This document shows positions 36,037 through 45,787 of a DNA stretch of 64,000 bases, piece after piece (the first letter of the stretch is position 1; every line of letters begins with the position of its first letter). Under the pieces are notes generated by a model, which was not told the origin of the DNA, did no database searches, and was given only the letters and a program-made list of their open reading frames with translations. This stretch comes from JACCZX01 sp963824935 (GTDB lineage Bacteria; Pseudomonadota; Gammaproteobacteria; Burkholderiales; Burkholderiaceae_F). Location of the stretch: contig CAWGRF010000027.1 in assembly GCA_963824935.1 (NCBI GenBank), positions 1 through 64,000 on the forward strand, in the 5' to 3' direction. The position numbers and the translations under genes are program-made.

Positions 36037-36509
36037 TGGTTTGTTCTGACCGGCTCGCGCAGAAGGCGCTCGGCCTCGGCGTGCTCCGCGTCCGTTAGCG
36101 GCTGTTGCGTCGCACGCCGACGCCGATTGCGCAGCGCGCGCATGAACGCGGCCAGCGCCGCCAGCGCAAGCAGCGCCGGACCGAACCACAGCAATAGCGT
36201 GTGAGGCCTGACCGGTGGTCGATACAGCACAAAGTCGCCGTAGCGCGCAACCATGAAATCGACAATCTCCTGATCGCTGCGGCCGGCGCGAATCTGCGTG
36301 TTGATTTCGCTGCGCAGATCAGCCGCAAGCCCAGCACTCGATTCTGCGATCGACTGGTTTTGGCAAACCAGACAACGCAATTGCTCGGCCAACGCTGCGG
36401 CACGGCGGGCGCCGTCGGCGTCGAGCTGCATTGCGGGCTTGGCCGCGATCGCCACGCTCGACATCAGCGCGAGCAAAACAATTGCGATTGCGATGCGCAA
36501 CATGGTCAC
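36033..36509 (-). CDS. ccmH: Cytochrome c maturation protein CcmH
   Basis: Thiol oxidoreductase of 158 aa that keeps the apocytochrome CxxCH reduced for haem attachment. It has a signal/anchor helix, the signature RCLVCQNQSIAES, and a C-terminal membrane helix (LLLWFGPALLALAALAAFM). It overlaps ccmG upstream and ccmI downstream by 4 bp each, showing tight coupling in the operon. Confidence 0.95.
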   Translation of the reverse strand: MTMLRIAIAIVLLALMSSVAIAAKPAMQLDADGARRAAALAEQLRCLVCQNQSIAESSAGLAADLRSEINTQIRAGRSDQEIVDFMVARYGDFVLYRPPVRPHTLLLWFGPALLALAALAAFMRALRNRRRRATQQPLTDAEHAEAERLLREPVRTNQ

Positions 36510-37090
36510 GATTGGCGCAGCTGCTGCACCAGCGGCAGCATCTTGTTGCGCCAGACATCTTCGGTGATCGGGCCGATCTGCTTGAAGCGAATCACGCCCT
36601 GCTTGTCGATCACGAATGTCTCCGGCACGCCATAGACGCCGTAGTCGATGCCGACCCGACCGTCGGCATCGACGATCGACAGCTTGTAGGGATCGCCGAA
36701 CTGAGCCAGCCAGCCCAGAGCCGCGTCGCGCGTGTCCTTATAGTTCAAGCCGACGATCGGCACCACGTCCTTGCGCGCAAGATCAACCAGCAGCGGGTGT
36801 TCGACGCGGCATGCGACACACCACGATGCCCAGACGTTGAGCAACCACACTTCGCCCTGCATCTGACTGGGCGCGAACGTTTGCTCGGGCCGCGCAAGCT
36901 GTACCAATTGAAACGGTGGCGCGGGCTTGCCGATGAACGGCGATGGCACTTCGCGCGGATTCAGCCCGAGTCCGATGAACAGAAACCCCGCGAGCACGAT
37001 GAAGATGGCAAGTGGCAACGCAAAGCGCAACGCCGATTTGGGTTCCGTCGGCTGCGCCGATGTTGCGGCGTTGTCTACAGCCTCGCTCAT
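36506..37090 (-). CDS. ccmG: Thiol:disulfide interchange protein CcmG/DsbE
   Basis: Membrane-anchored thioredoxin-like protein, 194 aa from the ATG at 37090. One N-terminal helix (FALPLAIFIVLAGFLFIGLG) precedes a periplasmic domain with the active site WASWCVACRVEHP and the cis-Pro region GVPETFVID. It reduces CcmH or apocytochrome. The start overlaps the ccmF stop by 4 bp. Confidence 0.94.
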   Translation of the reverse strand: MSEAVDNAATSAQPTEPKSALRFALPLAIFIVLAGFLFIGLGLNPREVPSPFIGKPAPPFQLVQLARPEQTFAPSQMQGEVWLLNVWASWCVACRVEHPLLVDLARKDVVPIVGLNYKDTRDAALGWLAQFGDPYKLSIVDADGRVGIDYGVYGVPETFVIDKQGVIRFKQIGPITEDVWRNKMLPLVQQLRQS

Positions 37091-39072
37091 GTCGCTGCCC
37101 GTGCCATTACAACGGTTTGATCGCGCCGCGCCAGCAATCGATAGCGACGGTCCGACAGTGCCAGTGCGCCGCCCAGCGCCATCAACACACAACCTCCCCA
37201 GATCCAGGTCACCAGCGGCTTGTGATAGACGCGCACGCTCCACGCGCCCAACCCGCTTGAGCTCGGATCGATCGGCTCGCCGAGCGAGACGTAGATGTCG
37301 CCGAACACGCCCGTGTCTATCGCCGCTTCGGTCATCGGGTTCTTCTGCACGTTGTAAATGCGCTTTTCGGGATACAGCGTGGTGATCGGATTGCCGTTGC
37401 GCGTAACTTGGACCGTACCGCGCGCACCGGTGTAATTGGCGCCGGTGATTCTCTGCGCGCCGTCGAATTTGATGTCGTAACGGCCGACCTGCACCGTGTC
37501 GCCGACATTCATTCGCATGTCGCGTTCAACCTGATAGCCGTTGACGACCGTCACGCCGACGATGAACACGGCGATACCCAGATGTGCCAGCTGCATGCCC
37601 CAATAGGCGCGACCTTGCCCGCGCAAGCGTTCGACGAGTCCACCGCGCAGATGGCGAATCCGCTCCTTGATGTTGACGGCGATCGAAGCCATCACCCAGA
37701 AGGCAAGGAAGAGCCCGACGCTGATCAGCGGTGTCCATCGGCCGGCAATCACCGGCGCAACCAGCGCGGTCACGAGCGCCACCGCAAGCGCCCATTTCAA
37801 ACGCGTGCCGAAATCGGGCAACTCGGCCTTCTTCCAGCGTGCTAGCGGCCCGATGCCCATCAGAAACACAAGCGGCGCCATCACTGCGCCGAACACCAGA
37901 TTAAAGTACGGCGGCCCGACCGAAGCCTTCGGTAGCGACAGCGCATCGAGGAACAGCGGATACAACGTACCCAGCAACACCGAGCCCGCGGCAACTACGA
38001 GCAACAGGTTGTTCAACAGCAAAAACGATTCGCGCGACACGGCCTCGAACTTGCCGCCAAGACCGACCTTGGGCGCACGCCATGCAAAAAGCGCAAGCGA
38101 CGAGCCGATCACAAACACCAGGAATGCGAGGATGAACACGCCGCGCTTCGGGTCGGTCGCGAACGCATGCACCGATGTCAACACACCCGAGCGGACCAGG
38201 AACGTGCCGAGCAGCGAAAGCGAAAACGCGCAGATCGCAAGCAGCACCGTCCAGCTTCTAAAGCTGCCGCGCTTCTCGGTGACAGCAAGCGAGTGAATCA
38301 ACGCGGTGCCGACCAGCCACGGCATGAACGACGCGTTTTCAACCGGGTCCCAGAACCACCAACCGCCCCATCCCAGCTCGTAATACGCCCACCAGCTTCC
38401 AAGCGCGATGCCGCACGTCAAAAAACACCACGCGAGAGTGGTCCACGGCCGCGACCAGCGCGCCCATGCCGCGTCGAGCTTGCCGCCGAGCAGCGCGGCG
38501 ATCGCGAATGAAAACGCGACCGAAAAACCGACGTAGCCCATGTAAAGCATCGGAGGATGAAACACCATCCCTGGGTCCTGCAGCAGCGGATTCAAATCGC
38601 GGCCGTCAGCGGCAGGCGGGAACAGGCGGTCGAACGGATTCGAGGTCAACAGCATGAAAAGCAGGAACCCGATCGAGATCACGCCTTGCACACCGATCAC
38701 GCGTGCCACCATGTCATCCGGCAAGTGACGCGAAAAAACCGATACGGCAAGCGTCCACCACGCGAGCATCAGCACCCACAGCAACAGCGAGCCCTCGTGG
38801 GATCCCCAGCTGGCAGCGATTCGATAATGCAACGGCAACTGCGAATTCGAGTTACTCGCCACATTGACGACTGAAAAGTCGTTTACGACGAACGAGTACA
38901 AGAGACACCCGAATGCGAGTGTGATGAATAGCGCCTGGCCGCGCGCTGCCGGACGCGCGACCGCCATCCATGTGCGGTCTCCACGCGCCGCGCCGGCGAT
39001 CGGCAATACCGCCTGCGCGGTTGCCAGCAGCAGCGCCAGGATCAGCGCGAGGTTTCCGATTTCAGGAATCAT
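37087..39072 (-). CDS. ccmF: Haem lyase component CcmF
   Basis: Large membrane protein of 661 aa with many helices that ligates haem from holo-CcmE to apocytochrome c. The tryptophan-rich WWD domain is present (GWGGWWFWDPVENASFMPWL), along with conserved periplasmic histidines such as in YRIAASWGSHEGSLLLWV. Full length and unbroken. It lies 5 bp after ccmE in the ccm operon. Confidence 0.97.
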   Translation of the reverse strand: MIPEIGNLALILALLLATAQAVLPIAGAARGDRTWMAVARPAARGQALFITLAFGCLLYSFVVNDFSVVNVASNSNSQLPLHYRIAASWGSHEGSLLLWVLMLAWWTLAVSVFSRHLPDDMVARVIGVQGVISIGFLLFMLLTSNPFDRLFPPAADGRDLNPLLQDPGMVFHPPMLYMGYVGFSVAFSFAIAALLGGKLDAAWARWSRPWTTLAWCFLTCGIALGSWWAYYELGWGGWWFWDPVENASFMPWLVGTALIHSLAVTEKRGSFRSWTVLLAICAFSLSLLGTFLVRSGVLTSVHAFATDPKRGVFILAFLVFVIGSSLALFAWRAPKVGLGGKFEAVSRESFLLLNNLLLVVAAGSVLLGTLYPLFLDALSLPKASVGPPYFNLVFGAVMAPLVFLMGIGPLARWKKAELPDFGTRLKWALAVALVTALVAPVIAGRWTPLISVGLFLAFWVMASIAVNIKERIRHLRGGLVERLRGQGRAYWGMQLAHLGIAVFIVGVTVVNGYQVERDMRMNVGDTVQVGRYDIKFDGAQRITGANYTGARGTVQVTRNGNPITTLYPEKRIYNVQKNPMTEAAIDTGVFGDIYVSLGEPIDPSSSGLGAWSVRVYHKPLVTWIWGGCVLMALGGALALSDRRYRLLARRDQTVVMARAAT

Positions 39073-39077
39073 CAGAG

Positions 39078-39524
39078 CTACTGCTGGATGGTCTTGCGTG
39101 CTTTTTGAGCCTGCTCGACCGCGTACGCGGCTTCAGGCGGCGTGTAGTTCTCGTCGTGCTTGGCGAGCACTTCGTGCGCACGAAACACGCCGTCTGCACC
39201 CAACTTACCCTGGGCTACGACGCCCTTCCCTTCCTTGAACAAGTCCGGAAGGATGCCGGTGTAGACGACCGGAATGATCTTTGCGGTATCCGTGACGTTG
39301 AATCGCACCGTCAGCCCGTCGGGTTGCCGCTTCAGGCTGCCCTGCTCGACCAGCCCGCCGACCCTGAACGCCTTGCCCTGCGGCGCTTCGTTGTTGGCGA
39401 CTTGCGTTGGGCTGTAGAAGAAAACCAGATTCTGCTGAAAGGCCGACAGCACCAATGCCGCGGCGACGCCCAGGCCGGCGAGTCCAGCAACGATCAACGT
39501 CAGTCGTTTGTGACGAGGCTTCAT
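39078..39524 (-). CDS. ccmE: Haem chaperone CcmE
   Basis: Periplasmic haem carrier of 148 aa with an N-terminal anchor helix and an OB-fold. Haem is bound covalently by His123 with Tyr127 nearby in the signature KHDENYTPP. It overlaps ccmD by 4 bp. Confidence 0.96.
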   Translation of the reverse strand: MKPRHKRLTLIVAGLAGLGVAAALVLSAFQQNLVFFYSPTQVANNEAPQGKAFRVGGLVEQGSLKRQPDGLTVRFNVTDTAKIIPVVYTGILPDLFKEGKGVVAQGKLGADGVFRAHEVLAKHDENYTPPEAAYAVEQAQKARKTIQQ

Positions 39525-39700
39525 CGGATGCTCGTATTGCGAGTCGCTTCGCGCGCCAGCTCAGACACCACACGGCTGCGGCGCGCGCGCAGCAGCCACA
39601 GTTCGATACCGATCACGACCGCGACCGCTGCGTAAGAACCCCAGACGTAGAAGGCGTAGCCCCCCATCGCCCAAAAATCGGCAGCGCTCTTCCAGTTCAC
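39521..39700 (-). CDS. ccmD: Haem exporter accessory protein CcmD
   Basis: Tiny single-helix membrane protein, 59 aa from the GTG at 39700, with FWAMGGYAFYVWGSYAAVAV and then a basic Arg-rich end (LRARRSRVV). It releases holo-CcmE from CcmABC. The chosen GTG overlaps the ccmC stop (GTGA); an ATG at 39736 would add 12 residues inside ccmC. Confidence 0.88.
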   Translation of the reverse strand: MNWKSAADFWAMGGYAFYVWGSYAAVAVVIGIELWLLRARRSRVVSELAREATRNTSIR

Positions 39701-40470
39701 TTGAGCCCACCCTGCGCCAGAAGTTCCCGCACCCAATCCGTTCGTCTCTCGCGCTCAAGCATGATGCTGCGCACACGGTGCAACGACGCGGCGATGCTGT
39801 ACATCCAGAATGCAAGCGCCATTAACAGCATGCCGGTGAGCATCGTAGAGGCCATCGTGGGCGAGCGTGTCAGGCTGACCGAAGAACCCTGATGCAGCGT
39901 GTTCCACCACTGCACCGAAAAATAGATGATCGGAATGTTGACTACGCCCACCAGCGCAAGCACAGCGCCCGCCTTGTCGGCGCGGCGCGGATCGTCGATC
40001 GCAGCTTGCAGCGCGATAAATCCTAGGTACAGAAACAGCAGCACCAACTCTGAAGTCAGCCGCGCGTCCCACACCCAGTATGTGCCCCACGTCGGCTTGC
40101 CCCACAGCGATCCGGTGACCAGCGCAAGGGCGGTCATCAAGGCGCCGGTCGGCGCGATCGCGGTTGCCATCATCGACGACAGCCGCGTATTCATGATCAG
40201 ACCGATCGCAGCCCAGCCGGCCATCACGAGATACAGAAACATCGACATCCATGCGGCCGGAACGTGAATGAAGATGATCCGGTACGACTCGCCCTGCGTC
40301 GCATCGGTCGGCGCAACGAAAAATCCGATGTAAAGGCCGGCCATTGCAAGCAGCGCGGCAAGCGCGAAAAACCATGGCGTCATTTTCCCGGCGAGCGGAA
40401 AGAATGTCTGCGGTGCAGAGAACCAATACAGACCCGGCCGTGAACGAACGCTGACACTGCTCATGGTCAT
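39697..40470 (-). CDS. ccmC: Haem exporter membrane protein CcmC
   Basis: Six-helix membrane protein of 257 aa that loads haem on CcmE. The WWD signature is WGTYWVWDARLTSELVLLF, with conserved His in IIFIHVPAAWMSM and WWNTLHQGSS. It overlaps ccmB and ccmD by 4 bp each. Confidence 0.96.
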   Translation of the reverse strand: MTMSSVSVRSRPGLYWFSAPQTFFPLAGKMTPWFFALAALLAMAGLYIGFFVAPTDATQGESYRIIFIHVPAAWMSMFLYLVMAGWAAIGLIMNTRLSSMMATAIAPTGALMTALALVTGSLWGKPTWGTYWVWDARLTSELVLLFLYLGFIALQAAIDDPRRADKAGAVLALVGVVNIPIIYFSVQWWNTLHQGSSVSLTRSPTMASTMLTGMLLMALAFWMYSIAASLHRVRSIMLERERRTDWVRELLAQGGLK

Positions 40471-41135
40471 TCAACTGAAATGCGAAGCGCCACTGCTCCC
40501 GCCCACGGCATCAACACCGCAGCGAACAGGAGAAATGCGCCCAGCAGGAGGAAATATGCGGTAACGCCCAAGCCGGAAGCCGCTGCGCCCACCGAGCCGG
40601 CGCCGAAAATCAGCACCGGAATATAAAGCGGCAAAACAAGCAACGATGTTAACACTCCGCCTCCGCGTACTCCGAGAGTCAGCGCCGCGCCGATCGAGCC
40701 GATCAGTGACAGCACAGGCGTGCCGATCGCCAGCGATGCAACGAGCACCAGACTTGCGTTGGTGTCGAGGTCGAACAACACACCGAATGCGATCGCCATC
40801 GCCGTCAACGGCAGTCCGGTTGTAAGCCAGTGCGCCACGGCTTTGCCGAGCACGATCAGTGGCAGCGGTTCTGCAGACAAGAGCATTTGTTCGAGCGTTC
40901 CGTCGGCATAGTCGTTCGCGAACAAGCGTGGCAGCGACAAAATCGCGGCTAATAGTGCCGCAACCCACACGACTCCCGGCGCGATGTCACGCAACAGCGC
41001 CGGTTCCGGGCCGATGCCGAGCGGAACCATCGTCACCACGACAACGAAGAAAAACAAAGTATTGAGCACATCGGATTTTTGCCGAATCGCCAGCAACAGA
41101 TCGCGACGAATGATCTGCGAAACGACGTTCAACAT
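40467..41135 (-). CDS. ccmB: Haem ABC exporter permease CcmB
   Basis: Membrane subunit of 222 aa of the CcmABCD complex, with about six helices and the family features RRDLLLAIRQKSDVLNTLFF, LFANDYADGTLEQ and LPLYIPVLIFG. It overlaps the ccmA stop by 7 bp and the ccmC start by 4 bp. Confidence 0.95.
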   Translation of the reverse strand: MLNVVSQIIRRDLLLAIRQKSDVLNTLFFFVVVVTMVPLGIGPEPALLRDIAPGVVWVAALLAAILSLPRLFANDYADGTLEQMLLSAEPLPLIVLGKAVAHWLTTGLPLTAMAIAFGVLFDLDTNASLVLVASLAIGTPVLSLIGSIGAALTLGVRGGGVLTSLLVLPLYIPVLIFGAGSVGAAASGLGVTAYFLLLGAFLLFAAVLMPWAGAVALRISVE

Positions 41136-41779
41136 GTGGTTTCACCGACCGATGCTTCGCTGCCGGCGAGCTCGATATGCTGCTGACGCGGCACTTCGAT
41201 CGCAACGTCTTGATGGGTGACCAAAACTACCGTGTTGCCGTCGGCAACATGGCCCGCGATCAGTTGCGAAAGCGCGCTGACGCCACGCTGATCGAGCGCG
41301 ATATATGGCTCGTCGAGAATCCACAGCGGCGCATCGGTGGTGGCGAACAGACGCGCCAACGCGATGCGCCGCCGCTGCCCCTGCGATAAGAACCGCGCCA
41401 TCGTGTGCTCGAACTGTGAAAGGCCGACCGCATCGATAGCTCGAAGCAACGCCGCGTCATCCACACTGCGCCCGGCCACTGCCTGCGAAAGCTTCAGGTT
41501 TTCGTGCACCGTCAGATCATCCTTGACGCCGTTCAGATGGCCGACGTACACGAGATCCTTCCAGTACTCCTCGCGCTGCCTGCGAATGTTGCGGCCATGC
41601 CAGCGCACCTCACCGACCTTGGGCTCGAGCAGGCCGCAAAGTATCCGCAGCAGGCTTGTCTTGCCGGTGCCGTTCGGTCCCGCGACTCTGAGCAGTGATC
41701 CGGCAGCAACCGTGAAGACAAGCGCGGCGAACAACGTGCGGTCGCCGCGCTCGCAGGTGAGGTTAATGGCGTCGAGCAT
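41129..41779 (-). CDS. ccmA: Haem ABC exporter ATPase CcmA
   Basis: ATPase of 216 aa that powers release of haem-loaded CcmE. It has Walker A GPNGTGKTSLL, the signature LSQGQRRRIALARL, Walker B PLWILDEPYIALD and the switch His in VLVTHQDV. First gene of ccmABCDEFGHI. It diverges from purT with only 45 bp between the starts. Confidence 0.95.
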   Translation of the reverse strand: MLDAINLTCERGDRTLFAALVFTVAAGSLLRVAGPNGTGKTSLLRILCGLLEPKVGEVRWHGRNIRRQREEYWKDLVYVGHLNGVKDDLTVHENLKLSQAVAGRSVDDAALLRAIDAVGLSQFEHTMARFLSQGQRRRIALARLFATTDAPLWILDEPYIALDQRGVSALSQLIAGHVADGNTVVLVTHQDVAIEVPRQQHIELAGSEASVGETTC

Positions 41780-41824
41780 CGGCAGGCGTTATAAGCGATG
41801 CTGAGGCTGTGCGATAGTCGAAAT

Positions 41825-43054
41825 ATGAGCTCCCCAAACTCGTCTTTAGCGCCGAAGCTCGGAACTCCCTTGTCGCCCGCAGCGGTCAAGGTGATGCTGC
41901 TCGGTGCCGGCGAGCTCGGCAAGGAAGTGATCATCGCGTTGCAGCGGCTCGGCGTCGAAGTGATCGCAGTCGACCGGTATGCGAATGCGCCGGGGCAGCA
42001 GGTGGCGCATCGCGCACACGTGATCAACATGGCCGACCCGGCGGCGCTACGCGCAGTGATCGAGGCCGAGCGGCCGGCTGTGGTCGTGCCCGAGATCGAG
42101 GCGATCGCGACCGATGCACTGGCCGCGGTAGAGCGCGACGGGCTCGCACGCGTCGTGCCGACCGCGCGCGCCACGCAATTGACGATGAATCGCGAAGGAA
42201 TTCGCCGCCTGGCCGCCGAAACGCTTTGTTTGCCAACCTCGCCTTATCGCTTCGCCGATTCGCTCGACGAGTTGCGCGCGGCGGCGCATGCGATCGGCCT
42301 GCCATGCATCGTCAAGCCCGTCATGTCGTCATCGGGCAAGGGGCAAAGCCGCGTCGATACGGCAGATCAGATCGAGCCTGCGTGGCGTTACGCGAATGCC
42401 GGCGGCCGCGTCGCACTCGGCCGTGTCATTGTCGAAGGCTTGATCGATTTCGACTACGAAATCACGCTGCTGACGGTACGCGCGGTGGGACTCGGCGGCG
42501 ATGGAGCCATCGAAACGCATTTCTGCGAGCCGATCGGGCACGTGCAGGTGGCGGGCGACTATGTTGAAAGCTGGCAGCCGCAGGTGATGACCGCCACCGC
42601 CCTGGGCAAGGCGCGTGAATACGCAAAATCGGTCACCGGCAATCTGGGCGGCACCGGCATCTTCGGAGTCGAGCTTTTCGTCAAGGATGACGCCGTGTGG
42701 TTTTCGGAAGTCAGCCCGCGACCGCACGACACCGGGATGGTGACGATGACGACGCAATGGCAGAGCGAATTTGAATTGCATGCGCGCGCAGTGCTCGGTC
42801 TGCCGGTCGATACCTCGCTGCGGAATCCAGGCGCCAGTGCGGTGATCTACGGTGGCCATGATGCGCAGGCGATGCGCTTCGAAGGAGTGGCCGAGGCGCT
42901 GTCGATAACAGACACGGATCTCAGACTGTTCGGCAAGCCCGAGTCGTTCGTCAAGCGTCGCATGGGCGTCGCACTGGCGCACGCAGCAACAACGAACGAG
43001 GCGCGCACAAAAGCAAAGGCGTGTGCCGCTGCTATCAGGCCGGTCCCCGAATGA
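41825..43054 (+). CDS. purT: Formate-dependent GAR transformylase PurT
   Basis: ATP-grasp enzyme of 409 aa that makes formyl-GAR in purine synthesis from formate and ATP, bypassing folate. It has the N-terminal KVMLLGAGELGKEVIIALQR, PEIEAIATDAL, the ATP lid KPVMSSSGKGQSR, and ELFVKDDAVWFSEVSPRPHDTG in two overlapping stretches of the metal site. The ATG at 41825 is preferred; a longer frame starts at 41798. Together with guaBA downstream it adds to purine metabolism in the region, though not in one operon. Confidence 0.95.
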   Translation: MSSPNSSLAPKLGTPLSPAAVKVMLLGAGELGKEVIIALQRLGVEVIAVDRYANAPGQQVAHRAHVINMADPAALRAVIEAERPAVVVPEIEAIATDALAAVERDGLARVVPTARATQLTMNREGIRRLAAETLCLPTSPYRFADSLDELRAAAHAIGLPCIVKPVMSSSGKGQSRVDTADQIEPAWRYANAGGRVALGRVIVEGLIDFDYEITLLTVRAVGLGGDGAIETHFCEPIGHVQVAGDYVESWQPQVMTATALGKAREYAKSVTGNLGGTGIFGVELFVKDDAVWFSEVSPRPHDTGMVTMTTQWQSEFELHARAVLGLPVDTSLRNPGASAVIYGGHDAQAMRFEGVAEALSITDTDLRLFGKPESFVKRRMGVALAHAATTNEARTKAKACAAAIRPVPE

Positions 43055-43193
43055 ACGCGATTGCGCATCCGCGCAGCAAACGCGACGATTGACCGGATCG
43101 ATACGCGCAATTCCGCGCATGGCCGATCGCGTAGCGCGGTCTACAATGCCGCCCTCGCGAGCCATTGAAACCGGAGCGCTCGACTCGAACGCC

Positions 43194-43847
43194 ATGAAAA
43201 TCCTCGTTGTCGACGATCACTCGCTGATCACCGACGCATTGAGCGTCTTGTTTTTGGATCTCGATCCGTCGGCCGAAGTCATCACGACGCGCACTGCCGA
43301 AGGTGCGCTGAAAATCCAGGAAGAGCAGCCCGAGATCGACCTCGTCGTGCTCGATCTCGGAATGCCTGGCGTATCCGGCACCTCACTGCTTGAGGCGATG
43401 GTCGCAAAGGCGCCGGAGATGAAGATTCTGGTGCTATCGGGCAACCAGGATCAACGCAATGTGATGCGTGTGCTGCAGCTCGGCGCCGCCGGTTTCGTGC
43501 CGAAATCGATGGCTTCGGACACGTTGCTATCCGCCGTCAAGTTTGTGCTGTCGGGCGGCGTTTACATTCCTGCCGATCTGCTGGAAGAGGTCAATCGCGC
43601 CGGTATCTTCGGCAATTCCGAACGCGCCCGCGATCAGAATGGCGGGCGGGTTGAGCTTACCGAGCGCCAGGAGCAGGTGCTGCAACTGCTGGCGCGCGGC
43701 GCACCGATCAAGATCATCTGCCGTGAATTGGGTCTATCCGAAGGCACGGTCAAGACACATGTCACGGCCATTTATCGTGCCTTCGGTGCATCGAACCGCA
43801 CCGAGGCGCTGCTCGCTGCGCGCCGGCACGGCTACGATATCGGCTGA
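43194..43847 (+). CDS. LuxR/NarL-type response regulator
   Basis: DNA-binding response regulator of 217 aa. The receiver starts ILVVDDHSLITDALSVL, has the phospho-acceptor Asp in LVVLDLGMPG and Lys in GFVPKS. The C-terminal helix-turn-helix is LTERQEQVLQLLARG and LSEGTVKTHVTAIYRAF. Its 3' end overlaps the convergent hybrid kinase gene by 16 bp. The shared location suggests they form a two-component pair, although such pairs are usually co-directional. Confidence 0.9.
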   Translation: MKILVVDDHSLITDALSVLFLDLDPSAEVITTRTAEGALKIQEEQPEIDLVVLDLGMPGVSGTSLLEAMVAKAPEMKILVLSGNQDQRNVMRVLQLGAAGFVPKSMASDTLLSAVKFVLSGGVYIPADLLEEVNRAGIFGNSERARDQNGGRVELTERQEQVLQLLARGAPIKIICRELGLSEGTVKTHVTAIYRAFGASNRTEALLAARRHGYDIG

Positions 43848-45787
43848 TCCCTAGTCGACAGCGCCAAGGAGGCGTCACTCGCGGCGGCGGTTTCGGGGGT
43901 CGGTCTTACGAGCGGCAGTGTCGTCAATCCCAACATGTCCGCCAGCGTGTTGTTCAATACGGAAGCCGTCGTTGGCTTCTGCAGCACCGTCGGTTCCTCG
44001 ACTCGACTGCGCGCGATCGCCGACGTCAGCGACGGATCGAGCTCCATCCGCTCCTGCATCACACGCTGAAACTCGGACATCACATCGATTCCCTGCACCG
44101 CAGTCAACATCGCGACCGGGATCGGAACTCCGACCAGCTCGCGAATTCTGAACACCGCTTCAACACCGCTGATCGAGTGCGGGCCCAGGTTATGGTCGGC
44201 CAATATGGCGTCGATCCGCTGCTGAACGCTGATGCGCTTTATCAGTTGCGCGTTATAGCCGGTCGAAGGCACTACTTCGGCGCCCCAGGATTTAATCAGT
44301 CGCGTCAGGCTGTTCAAGATCTCGGCGTTATCCTCGATGACGACGAACGTGAAGCCATTAAGCGGCCGGATCGCCACGTCGAGCGTTTCGGGCGTGCTGC
44401 GCTTCGGGCGTATCGGCGCACTCGAGGGCGGCACTTCCACTCTGAACACCGTGCCCGTGCCCGGTCGCGTCGTGACGATCAGCGGATGGCCAAGCAACCC
44501 GCAAATCCGCTTGACGATCGACAATCCGAGACCGAATCCGGAGCCGCTGTTTTCGGCTTTAGAGCTCTCACCGCGATAAAACTCTTCGAAGATTCGATCG
44601 AGCTCGCCCTGCTTGATGCCGGGCCCGGTATCCCAGATCTCCATGCTTATCAGCCCGCTGCGCGGCCGCGCCGCCAGCAACACACCGCCCCTCTGCGTGT
44701 AGCGAATCGCATTGGCCAGCAGGTTGCGAATCACCCGTTGCAACAGCAATGCATCACTGTCGATCGCAACGCCACCCCGCCGCAACCGCAATGACAATCC
44801 CTTGGCCGCGGCCAGCGGCGTGAACTCCTGCTCCAGCAGCGAAAACATGTCGTCGACCAACACCTGCTCGACTCGCGGCTGAATCGAACCGGAGTCGAGC
44901 CGCGAGATTTCAAGCAGTTCTTCAACCAGTTTCGACAACGTGTCGACCGCAGTGGATAGATTGTTGACGAGCGGCTCGAGCGGTCCCTGCGCGCGCTTCT
45001 TGAGCAGCGACACATAGATGCCGATCGCCTGCAGCGGCTGCCGTAGATCATGGCTGGCCGCGGCAAAGAATTGTGTCTTCGACCGGGTGGCGTTTTCCGC
45101 TTCGCGCCGCGCATCGTCGGCCACACGCTTTTCCGCCACCAGTTGCTCAACCAGCACTTCGTTCTCGTACGTGTTCTTGACGGATTCGAATACGGCGTTG
45201 CCGAAATCGCGGCCGTACAGGAAGGTGAACAGAAACACTGCCGTCATCACGACCGCGGCGGTGTAGTAGGTCGGATCCTGCTCCCACACCATGCGCGCAA
45301 TCAGCGGCACGACCGCAAGTAACATGAACGCATGAAATGCCGGTCGATGACTGGCGTACAGCGTCAACGAGCCGAACGCGACGCTCAGAATGACAGCGAC
45401 CAGCACCACCTGATGCAGCGGCTGGTTGGTCGAGAAGAACATGAAGCCCGCAATGCCCCACAGCACGCCAGCCACCACGGCCTGCACGACCCAGCGAGTA
45501 GCCCAGGCATCGACCTTCTCGACGATGCGCTCGGCGTGCCGAAACCGGTACGACAGGCGCAAACGCGACAGCGAGTCGAACAGGATCAGCAGCGACCAGC
45601 CGAGCAGCAGGTCCTGGTTGATCGAATTCCAGAGAATCATGACCAGCGCGAATGCACCGACAATGCTGACCAGCACCGATTGCGGCACTTGCCGGTAGAC
45701 CGACGCCATCACGCCGGCAAGAATCTTTTCGTGCCTTTGCGCCGGCGTCTCCTCGGCAAGGCCGAAGCGGGTCAGTGGGCCGGACAT
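43832..45787 (-). CDS. Hybrid sensor histidine kinase with C-terminal receiver
   Basis: Membrane kinase of 651 aa from the ATG at 45787. An N-terminal region with about six helices (residues 40-185) lacks a large periplasmic domain. A coiled coil and HisKA follow (FAAASHDLRQPLQAIGIYV), then the ATPase (IRNLLANAIRY, DTGPGI, GFGLGLSIVKRI). The receiver reads FVVIEDNAEILNSL with the acceptor Asp in ILADHNLG, but AMLTAVQG has no Lys where one is normally found. Members of this family often pair with LuxR-type regulators, as with the convergent gene here. An inverted-repeat element abuts the start codon. Confidence 0.88.
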   Translation of the reverse strand: MSGPLTRFGLAEETPAQRHEKILAGVMASVYRQVPQSVLVSIVGAFALVMILWNSINQDLLLGWSLLILFDSLSRLRLSYRFRHAERIVEKVDAWATRWVVQAVVAGVLWGIAGFMFFSTNQPLHQVVLVAVILSVAFGSLTLYASHRPAFHAFMLLAVVPLIARMVWEQDPTYYTAAVVMTAVFLFTFLYGRDFGNAVFESVKNTYENEVLVEQLVAEKRVADDARREAENATRSKTQFFAAASHDLRQPLQAIGIYVSLLKKRAQGPLEPLVNNLSTAVDTLSKLVEELLEISRLDSGSIQPRVEQVLVDDMFSLLEQEFTPLAAAKGLSLRLRRGGVAIDSDALLLQRVIRNLLANAIRYTQRGGVLLAARPRSGLISMEIWDTGPGIKQGELDRIFEEFYRGESSKAENSGSGFGLGLSIVKRICGLLGHPLIVTTRPGTGTVFRVEVPPSSAPIRPKRSTPETLDVAIRPLNGFTFVVIEDNAEILNSLTRLIKSWGAEVVPSTGYNAQLIKRISVQQRIDAILADHNLGPHSISGVEAVFRIRELVGVPIPVAMLTAVQGIDVMSEFQRVMQERMELDPSLTSAIARSRVEEPTVLQKPTTASVLNNTLADMLGLTTLPLVRPTPETAAASDASLALSTRDQPIS

